DNA of 64,000 nt from Pseudonocardia hierapolitana (GCF_007994075.1 NZ_VIWU01000001.1:7936001-8000000), one strand, 5' to 3'; counted from the stretch's first letter, positions 9,319 through 18,275 are shown. Notes: generated by a model from the letters alone, not told the origin. Translations and numbers: made by a program.

Positions 9319-9436
9319 CGACGCCCGCGCCGCGTCGGCTATCGCACATCACTTGCGACTGCCGCTTTCCCGCGCCTGCGTCTAACCTGGGCCGGTCATC
9401 CGAACCGGGTGCCCACCGCCGCGCGAAGGAGGTCGC

Positions 9437-10147
9437 ATGGTCTCCGCCACCCAGATGCCCTTGGCCATGCACATGAGTGACGGGCTCGTGAACGCGCCCA
9501 CCGCGGTGGGCTTCGGCCTCGTCGCGGTCGTCGGTCTCGCGATCGCGGTGCACCGGGCCCGCGCCGACCTCGACGACCGCACGGCGCCGATGGCAGGCCT
9601 CGTCACCGCGTTCGTCTTCGCCGTGCAAATGATCAACTTTCCGATCCTGCCCGGCGCCAGCGGGCACCTGCTGGGCGGGGCGCTGGTCGCGATCCTCGTC
9701 GGCCCGTGGGTCGGATCGCTCTGCATCGCCATCGTGCTCGTCGTGCAGGCCTTCCTGTTCGCCGACGGCGGGCTCACCGCGCTCGGCACCAACATCGTCA
9801 ACATGGCGCTGGTCGGCGTGCTCGCCGGCCATCTGGTCGCCACGGCGCTGCGCCCGCTCGCCCGCCGCGGCCGCGCGGGCCTGGTCACCACCGCGTTCGC
9901 CGCCGCGCTGGTCAACACGGTCGTCGCCGCACTGGCGTTCGTCGTGGAGTACGCGATCGGCGGGGCGGGCGGGGCGTCGCTGGGCACGGTCGCCGTGCTG
10001 ATGCTCGGCCTGCACGTGCTGATCGGCATCGGCGAGGGGGTCATCACCGCGGCCACGGTCGGGGCCGTGGCGGGCGTGCGGCCCGATCTCGTGTACCTGC
10101 TCCGCGGCGCGGCCGCCCCGCTCGAGGTGCGCGGGAGCGCGTCGTGA
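9437..10147 (+). CDS. cbiM: ECF transporter S-component CbiM/NikM (Co/Ni uptake)
   Basis: This 236-residue membrane protein is the substrate-binding subunit of a cobalt or nickel ECF transporter. Six or seven hydrophobic segments, the MHMSDG motif near the N-terminus and FPILPGASGHLLGGAL identify the family. In family members the metal is bound through an N-terminal Met-His, which would favour a start at 9467 (MHMSDG). However, GAAGGAGGTCGC is perfectly spaced before ATG 9437, giving a ten-residue extension. It heads a four-gene unit with 4-base or 1-base overlaps. Whether the metal is Co or Ni cannot be read from the sequence; no cobalamin riboswitch was seen upstream. Confidence 0.88.
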   Translation: MVSATQMPLAMHMSDGLVNAPTAVGFGLVAVVGLAIAVHRARADLDDRTAPMAGLVTAFVFAVQMINFPILPGASGHLLGGALVAILVGPWVGSLCIAIVLVVQAFLFADGGLTALGTNIVNMALVGVLAGHLVATALRPLARRGRAGLVTTAFAAALVNTVVAALAFVVEYAIGGAGGASLGTVAVLMLGLHVLIGIGEGVITAATVGAVAGVRPDLVYLLRGAAAPLEVRGSAS

Positions 10148-10503
10148 GCGCCCCGGCCGGCAATCGCAGGGCCGCGGGGTTCTTCCTGGGCTTCCTCGCC
10201 GTCGCCCTGCTCGTCGCCGGAGGCCTGTCCTACTTCGCCAGCCCCGATCCCGACGGTCTCGACACCGTCGCGCTCAACGGGTGCGACGTCGTGGAGACCG
10301 ACGCGGGCGAACAGCTCGAGGGCACCTGCATCGCGCAGCACGCCGAGGACCACGCCCTCGCCGGCAGCCCGCTGGCCGACTACTCCGTCGGCGGCGGCGA
10401 TGGCACGGTCGGGATGGCCGGGGTGATCGGCGTGCTCGTCACCCTCGTCCTCGCGGGCGGCCTGTTCTGGCTGCTGCGCCGACGGTCGCCCGGGAAGGAG
10501 TAG
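10144..10503 (+). CDS. PDGLE-domain membrane protein (CbiN-like)
   Basis: This 119-residue protein has one membrane segment near each end (about 12-32 and 90-112) around an exported loop. SPDPDGLDTVALNG is the PDGLE signature that accompanies CbiM in metal ECF systems and substitutes for CbiN. GTG at 10144 overlaps the cbiM stop (GTGA). Two cysteines lie in the loop (NGCDVV and GTCIAQ) and could form a disulfide. The role is accessory subunit of the Co/Ni transporter, from family knowledge and position. Confidence 0.82.
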   Translation: MSAPAGNRRAAGFFLGFLAVALLVAGGLSYFASPDPDGLDTVALNGCDVVETDAGEQLEGTCIAQHAEDHALAGSPLADYSVGGGDGTVGMAGVIGVLVTLVLAGGLFWLLRRRSPGKE

Positions 10504-11282
10504 TGAGCGCGGGACACGCCCACCCGCTCTACCTTCCCCGGAGCTCGCCGGTCCACCGGCTCCCGGCCGAGGTGAAGATCGTCGCGGCGTTCGCGGTGGT
10601 GCTGTGCGTGGTGGCCACCCCGCGCGAGGCGTTCGGAGTGTTCGGCGGCTACCTGCTGCTGCTCGCGGCCGTCTGGACGATCGCGCGGATCCCGCCGGGC
10701 TGGATCGCGCGGCGCGCGCTCATCGAGGCGCCGTTCGTCGTGCTCGCGGTGCTGCTGCCGATCACCGGTGGGGCGCCCCATGTCGAATGGCCCCTCGTCG
10801 GGCAGCTGAGCCTGACGCTGTCGGAACCGGGGCTGCTCGGCGCGTGGAACATCCTGGTGAAGGGCACGCTCGGCGTGCTCACCTCGCTCACGCTGGCCGC
10901 CACCACCCCGCTGCGCGACCTCCTCCTCGGGCTGCAACGGCTGCACGCGCCCGCGCTCGTCGTCACGATCGCCACGCTGATGCTGCGCTACGTCGACGTG
11001 ATCATCGGCGAGGCCCGCCGGATGCGGCTGGCCCGCATCTCCCGTGGGCACGACCCGCGGTTCCTCTGGCAGGCCGGCGCCACGGCTCGTGGCGTCGGAT
11101 CGCTCTTCGTCCGTTCCTACGAGCGCGGCGAGCGCGTCCACCTCGCGATGCTCTCGCGCGGCTGGACCGGCCGGATGCCGCCGCTGTCCGACGCCCGGAC
11201 CAGCCGTGGGCAGTGGCTCGCCGGGCTCGCCCCAGTCCCGGTCGCCGTCGCGCTGGCAACCGCGGGTTGGATGCTGTCATGA
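10503..11282 (+). CDS. cbiQ: ECF transporter T-component CbiQ
   Basis: This 259-residue permease couples CbiO ATP hydrolysis to CbiM. The start GTG at 10503 overlaps the preceding TAG by one base and has GGGAAGGAG upstream. It contains hydrophobic segments around residues 25-60, 75-90 and 110-130, and the cytoplasmic coupling helices typical of CbiQ, with RRMRLARISRG (about 174-184) and later AMLSRGWTG (about 216-224). Those two Ala-Arg-Gly-type motifs bind the ATPases. The length and gene order are canonical. The start of cbiO overlaps the stop as ATGA. Confidence 0.88.
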   Translation: MSAGHAHPLYLPRSSPVHRLPAEVKIVAAFAVVLCVVATPREAFGVFGGYLLLLAAVWTIARIPPGWIARRALIEAPFVVLAVLLPITGGAPHVEWPLVGQLSLTLSEPGLLGAWNILVKGTLGVLTSLTLAATTPLRDLLLGLQRLHAPALVVTIATLMLRYVDVIIGEARRMRLARISRGHDPRFLWQAGATARGVGSLFVRSYERGERVHLAMLSRGWTGRMPPLSDARTSRGQWLAGLAPVPVAVALATAGWMLS

Positions 11283-12052
11283 GCACGGTGCCCGACCCGG
11301 CCGCCACCGCGGTGGCGGCCACTCCCCCGTCATCACTCGAGGTGCGCGGGCTCGCCTTCGCCTACCCGGACGGGCACCAGGCCCTCTACGGGGTCGACCT
11401 CACCGTGCGCCGCGGCGAGCGGGTGGCCCTGCTCGGCCCGAACGGCGCTGGCAAGACCACGCTGGTGCTGCACCTCAACGGCATCCTCACCCCCGGGCGG
11501 GGTTCGGTCGCCGTCGGCGGGCTACCGGTCGCAAGAGCGCACCTGCGCGAGATCCGCAGGCGCGTCGGCATCGTGTTCCAGGACCCCGACGACCAGCTGT
11601 TCCTGCCGACCGTCGGCGAGGACGTCGCGTTCGGCCCGGCGAACTTCGGGGTCAGCGGCGCCGCACTGGCCGCGAGGGTGGACGCGGCGCTCGCCGCCGT
11701 CGGGATGGGCGAGCACCGCGACCGCTCGCCGCTGCACCTGTCCGGCGGGCAGCGCAGGCGCGTCGCTCTGGCCACCGTGCTGGCGTGCGAGCCGGAGATC
11801 CTCGTGCTCGACGAGCCGTCCACCAACCTGGACCCGGTGGCCCGCCGCGAGCTCGCCGAGGTGCTGCTCGGGCTGGACACGACGATGCTCATGGTCACCC
11901 ACGACCTGCCCTACGCGCTGCAGCTGTGCCCGCGCAGCGTGGTGCTCGACGACGGCGTCGTGGTGGCCGACGGACCCACGCGCGAGCTGCTCGCCGACGC
12001 CGACCTGCTCCGCCGCCACCGCCTCGAGCTGCCCTACGGCTTCAGCCCGTGA
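11279..12052 (+). CDS. cbiO: ECF transporter ATPase CbiO
   Basis: This 257-residue ABC ATPase energises the Co/Ni transporter. Visible motifs are Walker A GPNGAGKTT (about 55-63), Q-loop FQDPDDQLFLP, signature LSGGQRRRVALA, Walker B ILVLDEPSTNLDP and switch histidine in VTHDLPYA. A poorly conserved Ala/Pro-rich tail of about 18 residues precedes the domain. Only one ATPase gene is present, so it probably acts as a homodimer. The 3-prime end overlaps the convergent GNAT gene by 11 bases. Confidence 0.92.
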   Translation: MSTVPDPAATAVAATPPSSLEVRGLAFAYPDGHQALYGVDLTVRRGERVALLGPNGAGKTTLVLHLNGILTPGRGSVAVGGLPVARAHLREIRRRVGIVFQDPDDQLFLPTVGEDVAFGPANFGVSGAALAARVDAALAAVGMGEHRDRSPLHLSGGQRRRVALATVLACEPEILVLDEPSTNLDPVARRELAEVLLGLDTTMLMVTHDLPYALQLCPRSVVLDDGVVVADGPTRELLADADLLRRHRLELPYGFSP

Positions 12053-12536
12053 GCGGGGCGTGCATCATCTGGACCAGCGGGCGGAACCCGACGCGCTCGT
12101 AGAGGCGCACGGCGCCCGCGTTGTCCGCCGCCACGCTGATCGACCAGTGGCGGCAGCCCCGCGCCTCCAGCTCGGTCCGCACCGCGCCCAGCAGCGCCGT
12201 GCCGACGCCCGCGCCGCGGGCCTGCGGCGAGACGGCGAGCGACTCGACGTCGCCCCGGACCGGCCCGAGGTCGAACGTCGGACCCGACGGCAGCAGCCGG
12301 CACATCGCGTAGCCGACCACCTCGTCGGCGCCTTCCCTGTGGGCGAGGAAGAGCAGGCCGCTGCCGTCCCCCAGCCACGACGCGTACTCGCGGCGGCGCC
12401 GTTCCCACGCCTCACCCGCCGGCCGCACCGGCACCCGCCCGGCCACGACGGTGCGGTGGTGCTCGACCATCGCCTTCCACAGCGGTGCCAGCGCGTCGAC
12501 GTCGCCGAGGGCTCCCGGGGTGATCTCGATGTCCAC
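12042..12536 (-). CDS. GNAT family N-acetyltransferase
   Basis: This 164-residue acetyltransferase has the acetyl-CoA motif A VESLAVSPQARGAGVGTALL (about 97-116) and motif B NAGAVRLYERVGFRP (about 140-154). The acceptor substrate is unknown. GTG at 12536 is the start used. It converges on cbiO and overlaps it by 11 bases, so it is not part of the metal transport unit. Confidence 0.85.
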   Translation of the reverse strand: MDIEITPGALGDVDALAPLWKAMVEHHRTVVAGRVPVRPAGEAWERRRREYASWLGDGSGLLFLAHREGADEVVGYAMCRLLPSGPTFDLGPVRGDVESLAVSPQARGAGVGTALLGAVRTELEARGCRHWSISVAADNAGAVRLYERVGFRPLVQMMHAPLTG

Positions 12537-12568
12537 GTCCGGAGCCTAAGCGGCAGCGGACGTGTGCC

Positions 12569-13960
12569 TCACTGCGGCGGCGGGGCCGGGTAGCCCGGGC
12601 GCGGCCCGCCGTTGCCCCGGACACCGCCCCGGTCGGTCGGGACCTGCGGGATCCCGTGCGGCGGCGTGGGCACAGCGCTCTCCGGCTGCCGAGTCTGCGT
12701 GGGCGACGGGGTGGGTGACGGGGTGGGCGACTGGGGCCGTCCCTCCCGCGGAGTGGCCGCGCCGTAGGCGGGACCGGGCTCCGACGGGGCGCGCGGCGCC
12801 GAAACGGTCTGCGGAGACGGGGTGGCGGGGATGGGTGCGCCGATCGGCGGCACCTCCTTGCGCGCCTGCGCCTCGGCGTCGGCGACCACCTTCGCGATCT
12901 CGGGGTCGCTCGCCGTGTCGAACCATCCCTTGATGGACTCGTCGTCGTCCTCCGGCTTGGTCAGCGAGACCGTGTCCTCGACCGGCGAGGGTTCGAACCG
13001 GAACACGCCGTCCTCGCCGGGCACGCCGAGCATGCGGGTGAACCCTTCGAGGGCCTTTCCGAAGTCGGACGGCACGATCCAGACCTTGTTGGCCTCGCCC
13101 TTCGCCATCTCGGGCAGCGTCTGCAGGTACTGGTAGGTGAGCAGTTCGGGGGTCGGCCGGGCCGCCTTGATCGCCGCGAACACCTTCTCGATCGCCTTGG
13201 CCTGACCCTGCGCCTGCAGGTACTGCGCCGCCCGCTCGCCCTGCGCCCGCAGGATGCGCGACTGCCGCTCGGCCTCCGCGTTGAGGATTGCGGCCTGCTT
13301 GGCGCCTTCCGCGGTGAGGATCTGGCTCTGCTTGTTGCCCTCGGCGCTGCGGATCGCCGACTCCCGCTGGCCCTCGGCCGTGAGGATCATCGCCCGCTTC
13401 TCGCGGTCGGCCTTCATCTGCCGCTCCATCGACTCCTGGATCGACGCGGGCGGGTCGATGGCCTTGATCTCCACGCGCCCGACCCGGATGCCCCAGCGGC
13501 CGGTGGCCTCGTCCAGCTCGCCGCGCAGGACGGTGTTGATCTGGTCGCGGGAGGTGAGCGTGCCCTCGAGGGTCATCCCGCCGACGACGTTGCGCAGCGT
13601 CGTGGTGGTGATCTGCTCGACGCCGGTGATGTAGTCGGAGATCTCGTAGACGGCGGCCTTCGGGTCGGTCACCTGGAAGTAGACGACGGTGTCGATGTTC
13701 ACCGTCAGGTTGTCCTGGGTGATCACCGGCTGCGGCGGGAACGAGACCACCTGCTCGCGCAGGTCGATCCGCTCGCGGACCTTGTCGATGAACGGCACCA
13801 GGAACGCCAGGCCCGGCTCCGCGGTTCCCTTGTACCGCCCGAGCCGCTCGATCACCGCGGCCGTGGCCTGCGGGATGATCTGCACCGCCTTGATCAGCGA
13901 CACGACCACGAGCAACACCAACAGCACCACGACGATCAGCACAACGGTGCCTTCGGTCAC
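12569..13960 (-). CDS. SPFH/Band 7 membrane scaffold protein with proline-rich tail
   Basis: This 463-residue protein has one N-terminal membrane helix (about 5-27). A Band 7/SPFH domain follows (about 28-200), with KAVQIIPQATAAVIERLGRY and the EIKAIDPPASIQESMERQMKADREKRA junction. A coiled coil of AEG/AEA repeats runs to about 250. The last 150 residues are Pro/Ser/Thr-rich and probably disordered. Stomatin/paraslipin-type proteins organise membrane microdomains, usually with an NfeD partner. That partner is immediately upstream (13991-14425), 30 bases apart on the same strand, so the two form an operon. The GTG start has GAGGGGGC upstream. Confidence 0.88.
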   Translation of the reverse strand: MTEGTVVLIVVVLLVLLVVVSLIKAVQIIPQATAAVIERLGRYKGTAEPGLAFLVPFIDKVRERIDLREQVVSFPPQPVITQDNLTVNIDTVVYFQVTDPKAAVYEISDYITGVEQITTTTLRNVVGGMTLEGTLTSRDQINTVLRGELDEATGRWGIRVGRVEIKAIDPPASIQESMERQMKADREKRAMILTAEGQRESAIRSAEGNKQSQILTAEGAKQAAILNAEAERQSRILRAQGERAAQYLQAQGQAKAIEKVFAAIKAARPTPELLTYQYLQTLPEMAKGEANKVWIVPSDFGKALEGFTRMLGVPGEDGVFRFEPSPVEDTVSLTKPEDDDESIKGWFDTASDPEIAKVVADAEAQARKEVPPIGAPIPATPSPQTVSAPRAPSEPGPAYGAATPREGRPQSPTPSPTPSPTQTRQPESAVPTPPHGIPQVPTDRGGVRGNGGPRPGYPAPPPQ

Positions 13961-13990
13961 GGTAGCCCCCTCTGTAGAGCAGGTCGGAAA

Positions 13991-14425
13991 TCAGTCCTGT
14001 GCGACGACGACCGCGGTGGCGCCGGAGATGCTCAGCACGGTGACCCGGGCGCCGGGCTCGATCGCGCCGTGCCCGTCGCTCGTCCGTGCCGACCACAGCT
14101 CGCCGCCGATCTTCACGCGGCCGCCGTGCTCGTCGACCGTCGCCACGACGATCGCGGTGCTCCCCAGCAGCGCCTGGTGGTGCATCACGGCGGGGTCGAC
14201 GCCGCGGTCGAGGCGCCTGCGCAGCGCCGGGCGCACCGCGAACAGCAGCAGCACCGACACGACGGCGAACACGACACCGCCGACCACCGGCCCTCCCACG
14301 AGCAGGGACGCCCCACCGGCGGCCAGCGCGCCACCCCCGAGCATCAGGAGCACGAACTCGCCGGACAGCAACTCCGCCACGACGAGCAGCCCGCCGACGA
14401 TGAGCCAGATCACGGCGGCCGTCAT
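13991..14425 (-). CDS. NfeD-like membrane protein
   Basis: This 144-residue NfeD-type protein has three hydrophobic segments (about 3-22, 26-44, 48-66) and a C-terminal OB-fold domain (about 80-143). The latter contains LLGSTAIVVATVDEHGGRVKIGG and VTVLSISGATAVV. It lacks the serine-protease domain, so it is the short type that pairs with an SPFH protein, here the next gene. The start ATG at 14425 is close to the end of the DUF3097 gene. Confidence 0.86.
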   Translation of the reverse strand: MTAAVIWLIVGGLLVVAELLSGEFVLLMLGGGALAAGGASLLVGGPVVGGVVFAVVSVLLLFAVRPALRRRLDRGVDPAVMHHQALLGSTAIVVATVDEHGGRVKIGGELWSARTSDGHGAIEPGARVTVLSISGATAVVVAQD

Positions 14426-14471
14426 GCCAGCAGATCCTGCCAGACCTGCTCCGGCTCGTGATCGCCTGAGA

Positions 14472-15284
14472 TCAGGTGGTTACGAAGTCGATGAGCTGCT
14501 CGACGGCACCGATCAGCGGCGTCTCCAGGTCGCGGTAGGTGCGCACCGCTCCGAGCACGCGCCGCGCGCCGTCGGCGGGCTCGCCCCACCGCAGGGCGCG
14601 ACAGACGCCGGTCTTCCAGTCGGTGCCCCGCGGCACCTCCGGCCACGCCCCGATCCCCACGACCGACGGCTTCACCGCCTGCCACACGTCGACGTACGGG
14701 TGACCCGTGACGAGCACGTGCGGGCCCGCGACCGCGGCCGCCGCGCGGGTCTCCTTGGACCCCTCCACCAGGTGGTCGACGAGCACCCCGAGGCGCCGCT
14801 GCGGCCCCGGCTCGAACTCGGCCACGGCGGCGGCGAGGTCGTCCATGCCGTGCATCGGCTCCACCACGACGCCCTCGACGCGCAGGTCGTGGCCCCACAC
14901 GCGCTCGACGAGCTCGGCGTCGTGCAGGCCCTCGACCCAGATCCGGGCCGCCCGTGCGGTGCGGGCGGTGTGGCCCTGCACGCGCACCGACCCGGACGCG
15001 GACCGGGCAGGCGCCGCCGGGGCGCTCCGGGGCACGACGAGGGTGGCCGGCGCGCCCTCGTACAGGAACCCCGCCGGACGCAGCGGGAACACCCGCCTGC
15101 CGCCGTGGCGGTCCTCGAGGGTGACGCCGCGCGCGTCCACCCCCACGACGGCACCGCAGAACCCGCTCGCCGGGTCCTCCACCACCAGCCCCGGCTCGGC
15201 CACCACCTCCGGGATCTGCTTGCGCGTACGGATGCGGGTGCCGTCGGCGGCGAACGCCCCTCGGTAGTCGTGCGCACGGGTCAC
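14472..15284 (-). CDS. DUF3097 family protein
   Basis: This 270-residue soluble protein matches actinobacterial DUF3097. Recognisable stretches are RIRTRKQIPEVVAEPGLVVE near residue 20, IWVEGLHDAELVERVWGHDL (about 115-134), HVLVTGHPYVDVWQAVKP (about 187-204) and the C-terminal TPLIGAVEQLIDFVT. The motifs EGLHDAEL and GHPYVDVW recall nucleic-acid-acting TOPRIM-like folds, but the function is not established. GTG at 15284 starts it. It is divergent from the unknown gene at 15426. Confidence 0.82.
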   Translation of the reverse strand: MTRAHDYRGAFAADGTRIRTRKQIPEVVAEPGLVVEDPASGFCGAVVGVDARGVTLEDRHGGRRVFPLRPAGFLYEGAPATLVVPRSAPAAPARSASGSVRVQGHTARTARAARIWVEGLHDAELVERVWGHDLRVEGVVVEPMHGMDDLAAAVAEFEPGPQRRLGVLVDHLVEGSKETRAAAAVAGPHVLVTGHPYVDVWQAVKPSVVGIGAWPEVPRGTDWKTGVCRALRWGEPADGARRVLGAVRTYRDLETPLIGAVEQLIDFVTT

Positions 15285-15425
15285 GCACCCGTTCTACCGG
15301 CCCCGGAAACCCGGACCGGGGCACGACACGCCGGGTCACCGCGCGTGAGCTGCGGCAACGGAGCGTGCCCGCGTTCACCCCGAGGCGGCAGTGCTCTCCC
15401 ACTCGGACGTGGATAGCCTGACGCT

Positions 15426-16247
15426 GTGCCCTGCCCCTCCGCCACCTTCACCGTGTGGGCCTCGGCCTGGCTCGTGGGCGCCGCCGCGCCCGACGACGTG
15501 CTCGACGCGCTCGCCCCGTGGGCGGACGCGCACGACGTCCAAGCCGCCGATTCGGACACTGCGCAACTCACCAACCTCCCCGCACCCGGGGAGCCGGTGA
15601 GCTCGCCGACGTTCCTGCTCGCGGCGCTGCGTCGCGCCGCGGCCGGGCGCGCAGCGGCCGGCCCGGCCCGCCTGGTGCTGCCTGCGCCCGGCGACGTGCG
15701 CGGGCTGCCCGGCCCGGGGGACTTCAGCACCGCGGCCATCACGGCGGGCGAGGGGGTGCTGTTCCCGGACACCGGGTCCGGCGGTGGGCTGGGGATCGTG
15801 CCCACCACCGTGGCCGACGGCGTGCTGCGGTGGACCGTCTACCGGGTGCCGGATCCAGGCCCGCCACCGGAGTTCGTCCCGCTGAGCCACGCGGAGCGCG
15901 ACCTGCGCGACCAGGTGCGGCAGTCCGCCTCGGTCCTCACCTCGCTCGGGGTCGCCCGGCACCGCCCGGGGGTCCGGGAGGAGATCGCCGCGGCCCTGCG
16001 CGCCCGGCCGGCGTCGCTGTGGCCCGCGGGCATGCCGCCGCAGGCGCTGCGCGTCCTGCAGCACGCCGACGAGGTGGAGGCGATCCTGGCGGCGGCGAAG
16101 ATCGACGATCCGGGTGGTGCCCTCTCCGCGTCCGCCGCCGGCGCACGACGCGAGGCCCTGCGCCCCATCGAGACGGCGGTGCGGGTGGCCCGCCGCGCCG
16201 CGGTGGCCGAGGCCGTCCGGGTGCTGGCGAGCAGCCCCCTGGTCTGA
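15426..16247 (+). CDS. Conserved hypothetical actinobacterial protein
   Basis: This 273-residue Ala/Pro-rich soluble protein has no signal peptide or membrane segment. The N-terminal half begins PSATFTVWASAWLVG and contains LVLPAPGDVRGLPGPGDF (about 82-99). The C-terminal half is helical and Arg/Ala-rich (about 150-270). It starts with GTG and is divergent from DUF3097. Its frame is codon-biased like the neighbours, which supports a real gene. No function is assigned. Confidence 0.7.
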   Translation: MPCPSATFTVWASAWLVGAAAPDDVLDALAPWADAHDVQAADSDTAQLTNLPAPGEPVSSPTFLLAALRRAAAGRAAAGPARLVLPAPGDVRGLPGPGDFSTAAITAGEGVLFPDTGSGGGLGIVPTTVADGVLRWTVYRVPDPGPPPEFVPLSHAERDLRDQVRQSASVLTSLGVARHRPGVREEIAAALRARPASLWPAGMPPQALRVLQHADEVEAILAAAKIDDPGGALSASAAGARREALRPIETAVRVARRAAVAEAVRVLASSPLV

Positions 16248-16435
16248 CGCACCGAGAGTGCTGGCCTCCCGGTTCTTGGCGTCAGGACGCCGGGGGCGGG
16301 GTGTAGGCCTCGGTGGGCCGGGCCTCGGGCCTTTGGTGGCGTCTTTTGGTGAGGCATTCGCTCGAGGCCTTCGTGGGCGCCCTCGAGCAGGACCTTCGGA
16401 TGGGCCTTCGGTGGCCACCTTGGCGCCAGGCCTTC

Positions 16436-16598
16436 GGTGGCGCCGCGCATCGTGCGGGGCCGCCCCTCAGAGCTCAAGGGCGCCTTCGGCGTCGCTCCGC
16501 GATCGCTGCGCGACCCTTGACCTCTGAGCCTCTGCGACCCCTCCGGGCAAGCTACGCGGGCAGGCCGGGGGCCTGCCCGGTGGGCGCGCGGCGCCACC
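16436..16598 (+). repeat. Left arm of long inverted repeat (GGCGCCGCGC element, copy 1)
   Basis: This 163-base arm is bounded by its own perfect 13-base terminal inverted repeats GGTGGCGCCGCGC and GCGCGGCGCCACC. It contains a GCAGGCCGGGGGCCTGC internal palindrome. Read along its length it matches the reverse complement of 16955-17130 with scattered substitutions and small indels. Confidence 0.85.
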
Positions 16599-16954
16599 GT
16601 AGGCGGTGTGCGCGGACATGATCGAGGCTTCGGTGCCTCTACGGCGGAATCCGGCCGTGAAGGCGCCGAAACGCCGATCATGAGGCCCCCGCGCCCCGAT
16701 GATCGGCGACTTGGCGCACCCACGGCTGTCCGGGCCGCCGTGAGCGCACCGAGTCGGCGATCTTCCCGCGGTGAGGACCAACCAAGGCCGCGCACCGGGG
16801 CCTGATCGGCGATCAAGGCGAAATGGTGGCTAGTTGATCTTCAACGGCGACCATCTGCCCTTGATCGTGGCCGGTCACCCTTTCTCGCGGCCATCAGCCC
16901 TTGATCGTCGCTGCAGGCCACACAGATCCGAGCTGCTGATCATGCGCCGGACCG

Positions 16955-17130
16955 CCTCCTGGCGGCGCCGCGCGCCCCATCGGGCAGGCCCCCGGCCTGC
17001 CCCAGCGCATGCCCGAGGGGCCGCAGAGGCTCGCAGGTCAAGGGGCCGCGGACCGGCTCGCGCAGCGACGCCGCAGGCGCCCTTGAGCTGGGAGGGGCGG
17101 CCCCGCACGATGCGCGGCGCCGCCAGGAGG
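16955..17130 (-). repeat. Right arm of long inverted repeat (GGCGCCGCGC element, copy 2)
   Basis: This 176-base arm is bounded by perfect 19-base terminal inverted repeats, CCTCCTGGCGGCGCCGCGC at 16955-16973 and its complement at 17112-17130. It is the inverted counterpart of 16436-16598. Together with the roughly 360-base spacer the pair spans about 695 bases and could form a very large cruciform or stem-loop. Confidence 0.85.
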
Positions 17131-17146
17131 GCCGGGTGCGACTCGG

Positions 17147-18275
17147 TCAGGCCGGGGCGCACCAGCGGTCGAGCAATTCCCGGTAGATCACCACGGTCTC
17201 CTCCACCCGGCTGGCGAGGCAGTACTCGTCGACCACGTGGCACTGGGCAGGCTCCCCCGGCCCGAGCACCACGGTGGGTGCGGGAACGTCGTCGGCACCG
17301 AGCACCCCGGCCAGGACGGACGCGTCGGTGAAGAACCGCGCGGGCGGCGCCACCGCGTCGGACACGCCCGCGGCCTGCAACGCAGAACGCACCATGCCGA
17401 CGAACGGCTCGTCGGCTCCGGTGTCCAGCGGCGGCAGCACGACGTGGTCGGCCACGTCCACCTGCTCCCCCGCGAGCAGCCCGACCTGGGCGCGCAGCTG
17501 CCCGGCTTCGACGCCCGGCACGGTGCGGATGTCCAGCATCAGCTCCGCGGCGTCCGGCACGACGTTCGGGGCCACGCCGCCACGCAGGACGCCGACGTTC
17601 GCGGTGACCGGACCGAAACCGGTCGTCCCGGGGCCAGCCCGCGTGGTCGTGCAGCGCCACCGCCGCCCGCGCGAGCCGGACCACCGCGTTGTCACCCAGC
17701 TCCGGTGCGGAGCCGTGGGCGGCGCGCCCGGCGGCACGCAGGCGCATCCAGTGCGCGCCCTTGTGCCCGATCACGAGGGCGTTGGCCGTCGGCTCGGCGA
17801 CGACGAGTGGGCCGCCACGGGCCATCGCGTCCCGGCCGGGTGCGTCCAGCTCGACCAGCCCGGTGCAGCCGGTCTCCTCGCCGGCGGTGAGCACGAGCTG
17901 CACGCCCCGACACGCGTGCGGACGGCCCGCGTGCTCGATCGTGGCGACCACCGCCGCGGCCACGCCGGACTTCATGTCGCTCGCGCCGCGGCCCACGACC
18001 TTGTCGCCGTCGCGTTCGGCCGCCCACGGGTCGACCGACCAGTCGTCGGGCTGGACGGGGACGGTGTCGAGGTGGCCGGTGAACGTGAGCGGCGGCCCGT
18101 CGCCGCCCGCCGTGCGGGCGACGAGCTGCTCCCGCCCCGGCTCCCACGCGAGCAGCTGGGTGCCGAGCCCGGCCTTCTCCACCAGGGCAGCGCAGTGCCG
18201 GGCCGCGGCGCCCTCGCCGCCGCCGACCGTCCGGAACCTGATCAGCTCGCTCAGCAGGCCGAGGACGTCGGTCAC
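17147..18275 (-). pseudogene. M20 family metallopeptidase, frameshifted
   Basis: The two halves of an M20 amidohydrolase (ArgE/DapE-like) lie in different frames. The first starts with GTG at 18275, overlapping the MFS stop as GTGA. It shows TFTGHLDTVPVQPDDW, the metal-ligand region VGRGASDMKSGVAA, catalytic TAGEETGCTG and HKGAHWMRL, then runs off frame after ALHDHAGW near 17630. The second half resumes with TTGFGPVTANVGVLRGGVAP and ends at 17147 with DEYCLASRVEETVVIY. The span of 1129 bases is one base over a multiple of three, so a single-base insertion in the GGGCTGGCCCCGGG tract is enough to explain it. It is either a recent pseudogene or a sequencing error. Without the shift the product would be a normal protein of about 375 residues. 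Confidence 0.85.

Larger units (their letters stand above)
16248..17146. other. Gene-free 0.9-kb stretch dominated by repeats
   Basis: No reading frame here shows a recognisable protein. The stretch holds two long arms in opposite orientation (listed separately), a stem of CGCCGATCAT/ATGATCGGCG at 16672-16681 and 16699-16708, and repeated CCTTGATCG motifs between about 16800 and 16910. It lies between a rightward unknown gene and the 3-prime end of the broken M20 gene. Confidence 0.7.

Noticed and set aside
9319..9436. Cobalamin riboswitch before the cbiM operon
   Set aside because: Neither the B12 box nor the surrounding conserved stems were recognisable in the 118 bases available.
16313..17331. 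Several short plus-strand frames between the unknown gene and the M20 remnant
   Set aside because: They consist of the inverted repeat arms and spacer, lack ribosome sites and show no family resemblance.
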